Source: JBBQDZ01 sp038237515 (GTDB lineage Bacteria > Actinomycetota > Thermoleophilia > Gaiellales > Gaiellaceae). From it: a stretch of DNA of 64,000 nt. The position numbers were made by a program, and so were the translations under genes. The notes below the pieces were generated by a model that saw only the letters and a list, made by a program, of their open reading frames with translations, searched no databases and was not told the origin of the DNA. The first letter of the stretch is position 1; each line of letters starts with the position of its first letter. The stretch lies in assembly GCA_038237515.1 (NCBI GenBank), contig JBBRYP010000013.1, positions 14,212 through 78,211 of the forward strand. The letters run 5' to 3'. Of this stretch, positions 35,436-43,828 are shown in pieces.

Positions 35436-35969
35436 GTGGCGGTCGGTACAGGCGCGCGAGCCGCAGACGACGGAGGGGATGATGGCGCCTTGCCGCGGGG
35501 ATGGAGGATCGGTTCGCTCGTCTCCGTCGCGGCATACATCGCATTGGCGGGCACGGCCGCGTGGCTGGTGCTCGGGCGGGGAGCCTCGCCGCCGAGGTTC
35601 GCGGGGCAGCCGCCGTCGCCCCGTGGAACACCCGACGGCCGCTGGCAAGTCGTGGAGAGCGACTCGTACGCCCACACGAGTGTCACGGACGTGAACGGGA
35701 TCCAAGGGGAGCTCGAGGTCCACGGCCGGCAGATCCGTCGCGCCCATCTGTCGGGAAGCCGCGCGAGCTTCGACCTCTCCCGTCCGGTCGACCTCCGAAC
35801 ACTGCGCGAGGGAAAGGAGGAAGCGGTGGAGATCGCCGGGGAGGCACGCGTGCTCTTCGTCTCACGAACGATCCGCTTCGACGCGCACGTGCTCTGGCAG
35901 GGCAACCGGATGCGTATGCGTGCGGGTGGTGATGCGGCTTCGCTTCAGGTTGTACTGCGCCGTGCGTGA
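35436..35969 (+). CDS. membrane-anchored YceI-like protein
   Basis: A 177-aa protein with one N-terminal membrane helix (about 28-48, SLVSVAAYIALAGTAAWLVLG) and an outside beta-rich domain. The pattern DGRWQVVESDSYAHTSV ... GIQGELEVHGRQI ... SFDLSRPVDLRTL ... RFDAHVLWQGNRM recalls the YceI lipocalin-like fold that binds isoprenoids, but it is short and the match is loose. The start is uncertain: GTG 35436, or TTG 35493 behind GGAGGGG. It diverges from the dehydratase gene. Confidence 0.55.
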   Translation: MAVGTGARAADDGGDDGALPRGWRIGSLVSVAAYIALAGTAAWLVLGRGASPPRFAGQPPSPRGTPDGRWQVVESDSYAHTSVTDVNGIQGELEVHGRQIRRAHLSGSRASFDLSRPVDLRTLREGKEEAVEIAGEARVLFVSRTIRFDAHVLWQGNRMRMRAGGDAASLQVVLRRA

Positions 35970-36020
35970 GGTTTCGCCACTGCACGGGGATGAGCTGTGG
36001 TGCGACTCGCTCGACTTTCC

Positions 36021-37712
36021 CTAGGTGAGGGTGTACTCAGGCCCGGAACCGCCCTCGGGCGGAGTCAGCCGGCCCCCTTTTGCGGTGATCGCCCCGCACT
36101 GAACGCAGTTGGACGGCGTCACCTCGACCGCCGCCTGCGATCCCGCGCCGGCGCCGACCTCATAGACCTGGGCCGGGCAAAGCCGCGCCCACATCTCGGC
36201 CAGCTCCCGAGGCACCTCGCGCTGGATGCGGATGTGATTCGGCTGATCGTCCCGGGCTCGGTTGCCCGAGGCGAACACGGAGGAGAGCTTGTCGAAGACG
36301 AGCTTGCCGTCGGGAGCCGGGTAGCTCTTCGCGCGATCGGTCCGCAGCAGCTCCTGGTCCGAGTCGCGCTCGGTGCGCATGGGGCCGGGCGGGAAGCGGC
36401 CTTTCGTCGCCGTCATCACACCCGCGACCGCGCCGCCTAGCCAGAACCCTCGACCGAAGGCCTGACGCATGTTGCGCACTTCCCGGAGATCGCGCCAGAC
36501 GAAGCTCTGCTCGAGCGCCTCCTGGTAGGGAGCGAGCGCCCCTCGCCGCCCCGGCGCCTCGCCGCGGCGCAGCGCTGCAAACGCCGCCTCCGCCGCGAGC
36601 GAGCCGGACTCGACCGCGTAGTGGATGCCCTTGAGCGCGGGGACGTTGACGAGGCCGGCGCCGTCGCCGCAGATGAGGAGGCCCGGTGCATGCAGACGCT
36701 TCGGCAGCGACAGGAAGCCGCCCTCGGGAATGGTCTTCGCCCCCCAGCCGACGCGCTCGCCACCGTCGAGGATGCCCCGAACGAGCGGATGCGTCTTCAG
36801 CTCTTGGAGCAGGTCGTGAACGGAAAGCTCCACGTCCCGGTAGTCGAGGCCGACCACCATCCCAAGCGTCACCAGCTCCTCCCCCATCGGATAGATGAAC
36901 GAGCCGCCGAACTCGCGGTAGCGCGCCCCCGAGCGCAGTGGCCAGCCCATGGTGTGGATGACGCGGTCGAGGGGCCGCGCGACCTTCCACACCTCCTTGA
37001 CCCCGAGGGCCCAGACCTGCGGGTTCTCGCCCTGGAGGCCGAAGCGATCGAGCGCCGCGCCCGTGAGATGTCCCTGGGTGCCCTCGGCGAGGACGGTTAC
37101 GCGCGCGACGACGTCCGAGCCCGGTTCAAAGTTCGCGAGCTCCTCGCCGTTGCGGCCGCGGCCCTTGTCTCCCGTGCGGATGCCCCTGGTCCGGCCGTCT
37201 CCTACGAGCAGCCGGGTCGCCGACGTCTCCGGGAGGATCATTGCGCCCGCGGCCTCCGCCTCTCCGGCGAGCCATCGTCCGAGCTGCGACAGCGATGCGG
37301 CGTAATTGCCCTCGTTGCGCATCGTCGGGGGGGTCGGGATCCGTGCCGCACGCCGCTGAGTGAGGAAGTACACGGACTCGTGGTCGACCCGTCCGTAGAA
37401 GGGCATGGCCTCGAGGTGCCTGCGGCCCTTGAACAGCCGGCGCAGCGAGCGTGGATCGACGACGGCACCGGAGAGGAGGTGCGACCCTGGCTGCTTGCCT
37501 TTCTCGATGACTGCGATGGGAACGTCACCCAGCCGCTCGGCGACCTCGGGAGCGTTCTCGAGCAGTTGCCCGAGCCGGATCGCGCAGGCCAGGCCCGCCG
37601 GCCCCGCGCCGACGATCGCCACGCCCACCCCGATCGGATCCGGATCCGTCGGCGATCCGATCGCCTCCGACGGCTTGAACGGGGGCGGGTAGTCGCCGGG
37701 CCTGACGACCAT
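36021..37712 (-). CDS. electron transfer flavoprotein-ubiquinone oxidoreductase
   Basis: A 563-aa flavo-iron-sulfur protein that passes electrons from ETF to quinone. The FAD site (VAIVGAGPAGLACAIRL, about 31-47), the quinone-side motif SHLLSGAVVDP and the late GDGAGLVNVPALKGIHYA segment match the family. The C-terminal cluster domain has Cys512 (CPAQVYE), Cys536 and Cys539 (NCVQC), but the fourth ligand of the usual CxxCxxC is Ile542, so the [4Fe-4S] site appears one cysteine short. It overlaps etfA as TGATG, in the order etfB-etfA-ETF-QO. Confidence 0.9.
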   Translation of the reverse strand: MVVRPGDYPPPFKPSEAIGSPTDPDPIGVGVAIVGAGPAGLACAIRLGQLLENAPEVAERLGDVPIAVIEKGKQPGSHLLSGAVVDPRSLRRLFKGRRHLEAMPFYGRVDHESVYFLTQRRAARIPTPPTMRNEGNYAASLSQLGRWLAGEAEAAGAMILPETSATRLLVGDGRTRGIRTGDKGRGRNGEELANFEPGSDVVARVTVLAEGTQGHLTGAALDRFGLQGENPQVWALGVKEVWKVARPLDRVIHTMGWPLRSGARYREFGGSFIYPMGEELVTLGMVVGLDYRDVELSVHDLLQELKTHPLVRGILDGGERVGWGAKTIPEGGFLSLPKRLHAPGLLICGDGAGLVNVPALKGIHYAVESGSLAAEAAFAALRRGEAPGRRGALAPYQEALEQSFVWRDLREVRNMRQAFGRGFWLGGAVAGVMTATKGRFPPGPMRTERDSDQELLRTDRAKSYPAPDGKLVFDKLSSVFASGNRARDDQPNHIRIQREVPRELAEMWARLCPAQVYEVGAGAGSQAAVEVTPSNCVQCGAITAKGGRLTPPEGGSGPEYTLT

Positions 37713-38674
37713 CAGCCCGCTTTGCGCGTCTGGACGAGCTCGGTCAGCTTCGGGAGGATCTGGTGCAGGTCGCCGACGACGCCGAGGTCGCAGAACTCGA
37801 AGATCGGCGCGTTCGAGTCCTTGTTGATCGCAACGATCACGCTCGAGCTCTGCATGCCCACCTTGTGCTGAATCGCACCGGAGATCCCGCAGGCGACGTA
37901 GAGCTTCGGCGAGACCGACTTACCGGTCTGCCCGACCTGTGCCGCGTACGGATACCAGCCGGCGTCGACCACAGCGCGTGTCGCGGCCACCGCCCCTCCG
38001 AGCGCGCGCGCCAGCGCCTCGAGGAGCGCGAAATGCTCGGGCCCGCCGAGGCCGCGGCCGCCGGCAACGATCACCTCGGCATCCTCGATCGAGGGCCCCT
38101 CCGACTCCTCGTGCGCCTGCTCGACCATCGTCGCAGCGGTCGAGAACTCCTCGAGCTCGACCGAGAAGTCGATTATCTCGGCCTCCCCACCCGTGGGAGC
38201 AGCCTCGAACGAGCCGGCGCGGAAGAGCGCGAGGCGCGGTGTCGAGCGCCAGCCGACGTCCACCAAGATCGAATCCGCGAGCGCGAGCCGTTTTCCGACT
38301 ATCCGCTCGTCCTCTTCGACCAGGTCGACGAGATCCCAATTCAGTCCGGCATCCAGACGAGCTGCGAGGCCGCCCGCGACGTCCGCGCCGAGAACGGACT
38401 GCGCGAAGAGCACCGTGTCGAAGGCGTGCTCGCGCACGAGAGTCGCGAGCGCATCGACCCGTGGTTGTGGAAGTGGCGTGACGAGCGCCTCGTCCTCGGC
38501 AACGTATACCTTCGACGCGCCGAACCTACCAGCCTCTCCGGCAATCTCCCGCACCTCGGATCCGACCACCGCCGCGGCCACTTCGCCGCCCAGCCGCACC
38601 GCTTTCGAGAGGACGCCGAGAGAGCTCTTCTGGAGCTGCCCCTCGTGGTGCTCGAGGAAGACGAGCGTCGCCAT
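37712..38674 (-). CDS. etfA: electron transfer flavoprotein alpha subunit
   Basis: A 320-aa FAD-binding subunit of ETF. The C-terminal FAD motif includes VIVAGGRGLGGPEHF, VDAGWYPYAAQVGQTGKSVSPKLY and GISGAIQHKVGMQ, close to the consensus. With etfB it takes electrons from acyl-CoA dehydrogenases such as the one at 47.3-48.5 kb. ATG 38674 overlaps the etfB stop (TGATG); upstream in-frame sequence belongs to etfB. Confidence 0.95.
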   Translation of the reverse strand: MATLVFLEHHEGQLQKSSLGVLSKAVRLGGEVAAAVVGSEVREIAGEAGRFGASKVYVAEDEALVTPLPQPRVDALATLVREHAFDTVLFAQSVLGADVAGGLAARLDAGLNWDLVDLVEEDERIVGKRLALADSILVDVGWRSTPRLALFRAGSFEAAPTGGEAEIIDFSVELEEFSTAATMVEQAHEESEGPSIEDAEVIVAGGRGLGGPEHFALLEALARALGGAVAATRAVVDAGWYPYAAQVGQTGKSVSPKLYVACGISGAIQHKVGMQSSSVIVAINKDSNAPIFEFCDLGVVGDLHQILPKLTELVQTRKAG

Positions 38675-39456
38675 CAGAGGAGCTTCTTCTCGGCCAGGAA
38701 CGCGACGATCTGCACCGCTGCAGACTCGGCGGTGTCCTCGATCTTGCGGGATTCGCCCCGGGGCGGCGGCGAGCCGAGCGCGTAGACCTCCGTCCGGGAC
38801 CCCGCAGCTCCGGCACAGTCGGCCTCGGCACCGAGATCGGCCAGCGAGAGGATCTCCTGCAGCTTCGACTTCGCACCCATGATCCCCTTCAGCGAGGGGT
38901 AGCGCGGCTCGTTCACGGCATCGGACACCGCGACGACGGCCGGCAGCGGAGCGTCGATGACGTCGTAGCCGTACTCGGTCTGACGCTTCCCGCGAGCGCG
39001 CCCGTCGGCGACGGAAAGCTCCGCGACCTGCGAGATGTACGGGCGGCGCAGACGATCGGCGACAGCGGCCCACAGCACCGCGCCGTCGGCGTCGCTCGAC
39101 TGCTGACCGAAGAGAACGAGGTCGGAATTCTCGCGCTCGAGCGCCTTTGCGAGGATGTAGCTCGTCGCGACCAGATCCGAGCCCGCGGCAGCGTCGTCCG
39201 TGACGAGGAGGACACGGTCGGCGCCCATCGCGAGCGCGCGCCGAAGCGAGTCGGCCGCGCGGTCTGGTCCCATCGAGACGAGGACGACCTCCCCCTCGCC
39301 GGCTTCTTCCTTCAACCTCAGGGCCGCCTCGACCGCGTTCGCGTCGAACGGGTTGAGAGCACCTTCGACGGATCGGTCGAGTCGCTTCGTCTGCGGGTCC
39401 AGCCGCTTCGGCGCCGCAGCGTCCGGGACGTGCTTCACACAGACGGCGATCTTCAT
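38674..39456 (-). CDS. etfB: electron transfer flavoprotein beta subunit
   Basis: A 260-aa AMP-binding partner of EtfA. Signature runs: KIAVCVKHVPDAAAPKRLD at the start, LNPFDANAVEAALRLKEE, and FGQQSSDADGAVLW; the ETF-beta motif region near NEPRYPSLKGIMGAKSK is present. First gene of the etfB-etfA-ETF-QO operon; a TAGAGT hexamer nine bases upstream of the ATG suggests a leaderless start. Confidence 0.95.
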   Translation of the reverse strand: MKIAVCVKHVPDAAAPKRLDPQTKRLDRSVEGALNPFDANAVEAALRLKEEAGEGEVVLVSMGPDRAADSLRRALAMGADRVLLVTDDAAAGSDLVATSYILAKALERENSDLVLFGQQSSDADGAVLWAAVADRLRRPYISQVAELSVADGRARGKRQTEYGYDVIDAPLPAVVAVSDAVNEPRYPSLKGIMGAKSKLQEILSLADLGAEADCAGAAGSRTEVYALGSPPPRGESRKIEDTAESAAVQIVAFLAEKKLL

Positions 39457-39564
39457 CCCGCGGCAACTCTAACCAGGCTGCTGGCGCCGGCCGCCGCGCG
39501 GGAGACCGCCGCGAAGGGTGCTAGGGTTCTCCGCTTCGAGCGCGAACCGGAGCCTCGCCCCCTC

Positions 39565-40467
39565 ATGCACAGCCACCGGACGACGATCCGAGCGATCCTT
39601 CTGCCGGTCCTGATCGGGCTCCCGGCGGCGAGCGCTGCCGCAGCTCCGCCGCCGGCTCCTTCGGGCAAGCCCGCGAGCGCCCCGATGATCTTCCCGGTCT
39701 TGGGATCGACCCAGTACCACGACGACTTCGGCGAACCGCGAGGTCAGGGGCGCCACGAGGGAAACGACATCCTCGCTGCGAAACGTTCGCCTGCCGTCGC
39801 TGCGGAGGACGGGCAGGTCAAGTTCTGGACGACCTCCGCGCGAGCCGGCTGCATGCTCTACCTCTACGGTGCGAGCGGTACGACCTACCTCTACATCCAC
39901 CTCAACAACGACCTCACGAAGGGCAACGACAACCAAGGTCGCTGCGTCGCCGGCACGTCGTACTGGCCGGGTCTGAAGGACGGAGCGGTCGTGAAGGCGG
40001 GTCAGCCGATCGGACTCGTGGGCGACTCGGGCGACGCGAACGGTACGCCCCACCTGCACTTCGAGGTACACCCGAGGGACGGCGACGCGACTGACCCCTA
40101 TCCGTACCTCCGAGGCGCCCAGCACCTCCTGTTCCTCACCGCACCCAGCAGCACCGTCACCCTTTCGATGACCGGCACCTTCCTCTCGAGCGCCGCGGGT
40201 CAACTGAAGCTCCAGATCGAGACTCTGCTCGTTCTCCCCGCGAAGACGTCGCTCACGAAGCTCGGTCGTGCGGTCATCGTGACGGTGCCTTCGAACGCGC
40301 TCGTCCAGCGGCTGCTCCCGAGCGGAATTGCAGGCGGCACGGTGAGTCTGGCGCGGGCGAAGAGGGGGCAGGCAGTGTCGGTGCTGACGCAGCCCGTGCT
40401 CGCTTCGCTCGATGTCGAGCTCGGCCGAGACGGCATCCTCTCGGCCGCCCAGATCCTCTTGCGCTAG
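39565..40467 (+). CDS. secreted M23-family (LytM) metallopeptidase
   Basis: A 300-aa exported protein, probably a peptidoglycan hydrolase. A signal peptide covers about 1-26 (TIRAILLPVLIGLPAASAAA). The LytM domain (about 35-200) has the zinc motifs RHEGNDILA (HxxxD) and TPHLHFEV (HxH); two cysteines (in GCMLYLYG and GRCVAG) may form a disulfide. About 100 C-terminal residues form a beta-rich domain of unknown type. ATG 39565 is preferred for the signal peptide; TAGGGT at 39522-39527 is a likely -10. Confidence 0.88.
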   Translation: MHSHRTTIRAILLPVLIGLPAASAAAAPPPAPSGKPASAPMIFPVLGSTQYHDDFGEPRGQGRHEGNDILAAKRSPAVAAEDGQVKFWTTSARAGCMLYLYGASGTTYLYIHLNNDLTKGNDNQGRCVAGTSYWPGLKDGAVVKAGQPIGLVGDSGDANGTPHLHFEVHPRDGDATDPYPYLRGAQHLLFLTAPSSTVTLSMTGTFLSSAAGQLKLQIETLLVLPAKTSLTKLGRAVIVTVPSNALVQRLLPSGIAGGTVSLARAKRGQAVSVLTQPVLASLDVELGRDGILSAAQILLR

Positions 40468-40488
40468 GGACTGTCCCCGGCCACGGCC
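40467..40488. repeat. REP-like element copy
   Basis: GGGACTGTCCCCGGCCACGG-type sequence starting on the last base of the M23 gene's stop codon and extending into the short gap before echA. It shares the GGGAC-GTCCC core with the copies near the RAYT. Confidence 0.62.
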
Positions 40489-40523
40489 GGAGGGGACGTG
40501 ACGGCCCGACGCTTGCGGCGGGC

Positions 40524-41297
40524 TTACCGGCCGCGGAACCGCGGCGCGCGCTTCTCGACGAAGGCCCGCATCCCCTCATCGCGATCCTCCGTGGCGAACA
40601 GCGCTGCGAAGAGGGCGGCCTCGTGCTCGAGGCCTGCGTCCTCATCGCGCACGGATCGGTTGAGCGCCTCCTTGGCGAACGCCAGCGCCACCGCCCCCTT
40701 CGACGCTAGCGATCGTGCCACCGCCAGCACCACCTCGAGGAGTTCCTCCCGCTCGTGGACGCCGCTCACGAGGCCGCGGCGCAGCGCCTCCTCGGCGTCC
40801 AGCTGACGGCCGGTCAGGATGAGCTCCTTCGCGAGGCCGAGCCCGCATACCCGCGCGAGCCGCTGGGTGCCGCCCCAGCCGGGGATGAGGCCGATGTCGA
40901 TCTCGGGCTGGCCGAGGTGGGCCTGCCTTGCGGCGTAGCGGAGATCGCAGGCGAGGGCGAGCTCGCAGCCGCCGCCGAGCGCGAAGCCGTTGACGGCGGC
41001 GATCGTCGGTTTCGGCATCGTCTCGAGCAGCCGACCGCATTCGTGGCCGAGCGCCGCCCAGGCCCGTGCCTCGAGCACCGACATCTCGGACATGGCCTTG
41101 ATGTCCGCGCCGGCTGCGAACGCGCGATCTCCCGCGCCGGTGAGCACGACGACCCGCACGTCCTCGTCGGTCGAGAGCCCGCGGAGATGATCCCGGAGCA
41201 GGCCGAGGAGGTCGTGATTCAGTGCGTTGAGGACCTCCGGCCGGTTGAGAGTGACGAGCGCAACGCCGTCTCGCCGGTCGACCTCGACGCTGCTCAG
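40524..41297 (-). CDS. echA: enoyl-CoA hydratase/isomerase
   Basis: A 257-aa crotonase that hydrates trans-2-enoyl-CoA in beta-oxidation. The CoA site (FAAGADIKAMSE), oxyanion-hole region (NGFALGGGCELALACDLR) and catalytic glutamate in QPEIDIGLIPGWGGTQRL are intact. No ATG, GTG or TTG fits the family's N-terminus; a CTG at 41297 gives SSVEVDRRDGVALVTLNRP and overlaps the previous stop as CTGA, parallel to the ATGA, GTGA and TTGA junctions elsewhere. It follows the mutase small subunit. Confidence 0.9.
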   Translation of the reverse strand: MSSVEVDRRDGVALVTLNRPEVLNALNHDLLGLLRDHLRGLSTDEDVRVVVLTGAGDRAFAAGADIKAMSEMSVLEARAWAALGHECGRLLETMPKPTIAAVNGFALGGGCELALACDLRYAARQAHLGQPEIDIGLIPGWGGTQRLARVCGLGLAKELILTGRQLDAEEALRRGLVSGVHEREELLEVVLAVARSLASKGAVALAFAKEALNRSVRDEDAGLEHEAALFAALFATEDRDEGMRAFVEKRAPRFRGR

Positions 41298-41689
41298 GCG
41301 GGAACCTTGTCGCGCAGGAAGTCGACGATCGTCTTCGTAGGAGCGCCCGGCGTGAAGATCTCGGCCACGCCCAGCCCGCGCAGCTCCTTCGCGTCCTCGT
41401 CCGGAATGGTGCCGCCGACGACGACGAGGACGTCGTCGAGCCCCTGCTCCCTCAGGCCGTCCAGAATCTTCGGCACGAGCGTCATGTGGGCGCCGGAGAG
41501 GATGGAGATGCCGACCGCGTCGGCATCCTCCTGCAGCGCGGTCTCGACGATCTGCGCGGGGGTCTGATGGAGACCGGTATAGATGACCTCCATGCCCGCG
41601 TCCCGCAGGGCGCGCGCAATGATTTTGGCCCCGCGGTCGTGGCCGTCGAGGCCAGGCTTCGCGATCACCACCCGAATCCGCCGCGCCAC
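41294..41689 (-). CDS. acyl-CoA mutase B12-binding (small) subunit
   Basis: A 131-aa stand-alone cobalamin-binding domain. It has the base-off motif DGHDRG (Asp15, His17, Gly20), the SILSGAH segment and GGTIPDEDAKEL. It pairs with the catalytic subunit at 43829-45496, 2.1 kb away, as in split methylmalonyl-, isobutyryl- or hydroxyisobutyryl-CoA mutases. GTG 41689 lies nine bases after TATACT. The 3' end is coupled to echA. Confidence 0.92.
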   Translation of the reverse strand: MARRIRVVIAKPGLDGHDRGAKIIARALRDAGMEVIYTGLHQTPAQIVETALQEDADAVGISILSGAHMTLVPKILDGLREQGLDDVLVVVGGTIPDEDAKELRGLGVAEIFTPGAPTKTIVDFLRDKVPA

Positions 41690-41703
41690 CGGTCGGCAAG
41701 TAT

Positions 41704-42435
41704 ATGAACGTGCAGCTGCGCGTCGTCGGCTCCTCCCCGGCATGGCCGAACCCGGGCGATGCCCAATCGGGCTATCTCGTCGAGGGTTCCGGGCGGCTGC
41801 TGCTCGACTGCGGCCCGGGAGTGCTCGCGAAGCTCCGCGAGGAGGACGGAGGCTGGCCCCGCGTCGACGCGATCGTCATCAGCCACTGGCACCTCGACCA
41901 CTGGGGAGATCTCGTCCCCTGGACCTGGGGGGTGATGGCGGGGCCGGGACAGCAGGCTCCCCGCCCCGAGCTCTGGCTCCCCCCCGGCGGGGCGGCGCGC
42001 CTCGCCGACTTCGGCACGCGGCTCGGCTGGAACGAGATGTTTGCGTCTCCCTTCCAGCTGCGCGAGTACCGCGACGGCGAGCAGTTCGAAGCCGCCGGAT
42101 TCACGGTCTTTCCGTTGGAGCTCCCGCACTACACGCTGCACACCTTCGGCTTCCGGGTCACCGACGGGGAGCGCGTTCTCGCCTATTCCGGCGACTCTGG
42201 CCCGAGCCCGCGCCTCGCCGAGTTGGCGGCAGACGCCGACCTGTTCGTGTGCGAGGCGACGCTGGAACGCGGGGAGCTCGACGGGCCGGTTCGCGGACAT
42301 CTGGCCCCCGAGGAAGCCTGTGATGCCTTTCGCAGTTCTGCCGCCAGACGCCTGCTGATCACCCATCGCCCGATCGAGCTCCCCCTCGCCGACGGGCTCG
42401 AGCGGGCCTACGACGGGCTGTCGATCGTCCTCTGA
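41704..42435 (+). CDS. metallo-beta-lactamase-fold hydrolase
   Basis: A 243-aa metal hydrolase of the RNase Z/cyclic phosphodiesterase-like group. The metal motif is ISHWHLDHWGD (HxHxDH), with LPHYTLHTFGF and YSGDSG further on and a late histidine in RGHLAPEEA. The substrate is unknown; relatives include cAMP phosphodiesterases, tRNA 3' processing enzymes and arylsulfatase-like proteins. The ATG lies only 14 bases from the divergent mutase small-subunit start. The 3' end overlaps the next, convergent gene by 28 bases. Confidence 0.85.
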   Translation: MNVQLRVVGSSPAWPNPGDAQSGYLVEGSGRLLLDCGPGVLAKLREEDGGWPRVDAIVISHWHLDHWGDLVPWTWGVMAGPGQQAPRPELWLPPGGAARLADFGTRLGWNEMFASPFQLREYRDGEQFEAAGFTVFPLELPHYTLHTFGFRVTDGERVLAYSGDSGPSPRLAELAADADLFVCEATLERGELDGPVRGHLAPEEACDAFRSSAARRLLITHRPIELPLADGLERAYDGLSIVL

Positions 42436-43094
42436 GCCGCAGCCATCTCGGCCGCGTAGCGCCGCGTCGCCCGCGACGACCGGTACCAGCCGCGTCCGCC
42501 GAGGAACAAGGGAACGGAGAGGAGCAGCGTCCCGAAGAAGAGGATCGGCACGAGAAGCCATCCCGCCCCGAGCCGCGGCTTCACTTCCGGCGTAGAACCG
42601 ACTGGCCCCTTCGAGATCGCCGACTGCGAAACGCCGAGGCCGGAGGAGGCCCAATAGTCCACGACCCAGCGCCCTCGTGTCGGTTCGCCGAGCCGCTGGA
42701 GCTCGATCGACGCCGCCATACCGTTCGCCTTCGACGTCGGCTTCGCGACGAGGGCCACCTTGAGACCAAGCCGATCCTTGAACGAGTAGTCGACCGTGTA
42801 CTTGACGAGCGCGAGAGCCTCGGCGGGGAAGGGAACGACCGGGATGGTGCCCCTGCTCCAACTTGCGCGCGTGAAGCCCTGGCGCATCGTCGGGGCGATC
42901 AGGTCCCAGGAGTCGCCGGTGTGCCGCCGGATCACCGCCGTATAGATGAACTGCTCGGCGACCTGTCGCGCCGCCTCGCGATCCTGCGAGGCGAGCCGAA
43001 CCGTCCTGGGAGTCGGCTCGACGAGCTGCGGAGGCTCCTTGGTGATCCTCGACTTGAACTCGTGGCCCGTGTTCCCGAAGAAGATTCCGACCAT
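42408..43094 (-). CDS. membrane protein, tandem paralogue of the next gene upstream
   Basis: At least 228 aa; no recognised family. It shares with the adjacent 43206-43781 gene the run TAV-R, the GTIPVVPFP motif, DYSFKDRLGLKVALVAKP and a WVVD ending. It has a C-terminal membrane helix (about 173-193, LLVPILFFGTLLLSVPLFLGG). Starting at ATG 43094 cuts an obvious N-terminal Arg-rich membrane anchor; the frame is open back to a CTG at 43199, just after the upstream stop, which would give 263 aa and two membrane helices. Cotranscribed with its paralogue. Confidence 0.7.
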   Translation of the reverse strand: MVGIFFGNTGHEFKSRITKEPPQLVEPTPRTVRLASQDREAARQVAEQFIYTAVIRRHTGDSWDLIAPTMRQGFTRASWSRGTIPVVPFPAEALALVKYTVDYSFKDRLGLKVALVAKPTSKANGMAASIELQRLGEPTRGRWVVDYWASSGLGVSQSAISKGPVGSTPEVKPRLGAGWLLVPILFFGTLLLSVPLFLGGRGWYRSSRATRRYAAEMAAAQRTIDSPS

Positions 43095-43205
43095 GGCAGC
43101 ACCCCCGGCAAGGGCGGCGGCGACCGCGCCGGCCGCGAGGCGCCGGCGGCGCCGGGGAGAAGCGAGGAACGTCTTCGCCTGACCCCCCTTTTCCCGCAGC
43201 TCCTG

Positions 43206-43781
43206 CTAACCGACCGGGTTCGCGGGGATCTTGGGACCCACGCGCGGCACCCAGGAGTCGACGACCCAGTGGGGCTTCGCGGCGCCGACACGCTTCAGGC
43301 CGAGGTAGAAGTACTGCGGCTTGACGCGGGCTTTCTTCGGCGCGATCAGGGCGACCTCGAGCAGCGCCTGGTTCTTGAACGAATAGTCGACCTTCATCGG
43401 CGCAATGGCGAGCTTGAACGGGAAGGGGACGACGGGGATGTTCCCGGTCAGGAACTCCTTGCGGGTCAGCGTCTGCCTGATGCCCGCTCCCGAGATCTTC
43501 CAGGCGTCGGCCAGGTTCTTCCGAACGACCGCGGTGAGGATGAACTTGCCGGCGATGTCACGCGCCTCCTGCGGGAGCTTGACGGTCGGCGGCGCGTTCG
43601 GCGACACGCGGACCGGGTTCTTCGTCACACTCGTGTCGGCCTTCGGGTTCTGGTTCGGAACGAGCTTGACGAGGGCCACGATCACCCCGGCGAGGAGGAC
43701 GAGACCGGCGACCCACGGCAGCGTGCGCTGTAGCCGACGGGACATGCTGCCTGTTGCCTCCTGATAGCCGAGGTCGGTCAC
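43206..43781 (-). CDS. membrane-anchored protein, paralogue pair member
   Basis: A 191-aa protein with an N-terminal helix (about 21-41, WVAGLVLLAGVIVALVKLV) and an outside domain. The domain shares the motif set KFILTAVVRKNLADAWKI, GNIPVVPFPFKL, DYSFKNQALLEVALIAPKK and HWVVDSW with its downstream neighbour. The shared layout recalls NTF2/SnoaL-like folds, but that is a guess. GTG 43781 is eight bases after TACTAT, suggesting a leaderless start. Confidence 0.72.
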   Translation of the reverse strand: MTDLGYQEATGSMSRRLQRTLPWVAGLVLLAGVIVALVKLVPNQNPKADTSVTKNPVRVSPNAPPTVKLPQEARDIAGKFILTAVVRKNLADAWKISGAGIRQTLTRKEFLTGNIPVVPFPFKLAIAPMKVDYSFKNQALLEVALIAPKKARVKPQYFYLGLKRVGAAKPHWVVDSWVPRVGPKIPANPVG

Positions 43782-43828
43782 GTTCGCCTATAGTAGACGA
43801 CGGTCCCGCGGGTTTTGTTAGCCGTTTC

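Noticed and set aside
42408..42435. Overlap of the MBL hydrolase and membrane-protein genes as a sign of misannotation
   Set aside because: Both reading frames remain family- or topology-consistent to their stops; a 28-base convergent overlap is acceptable.
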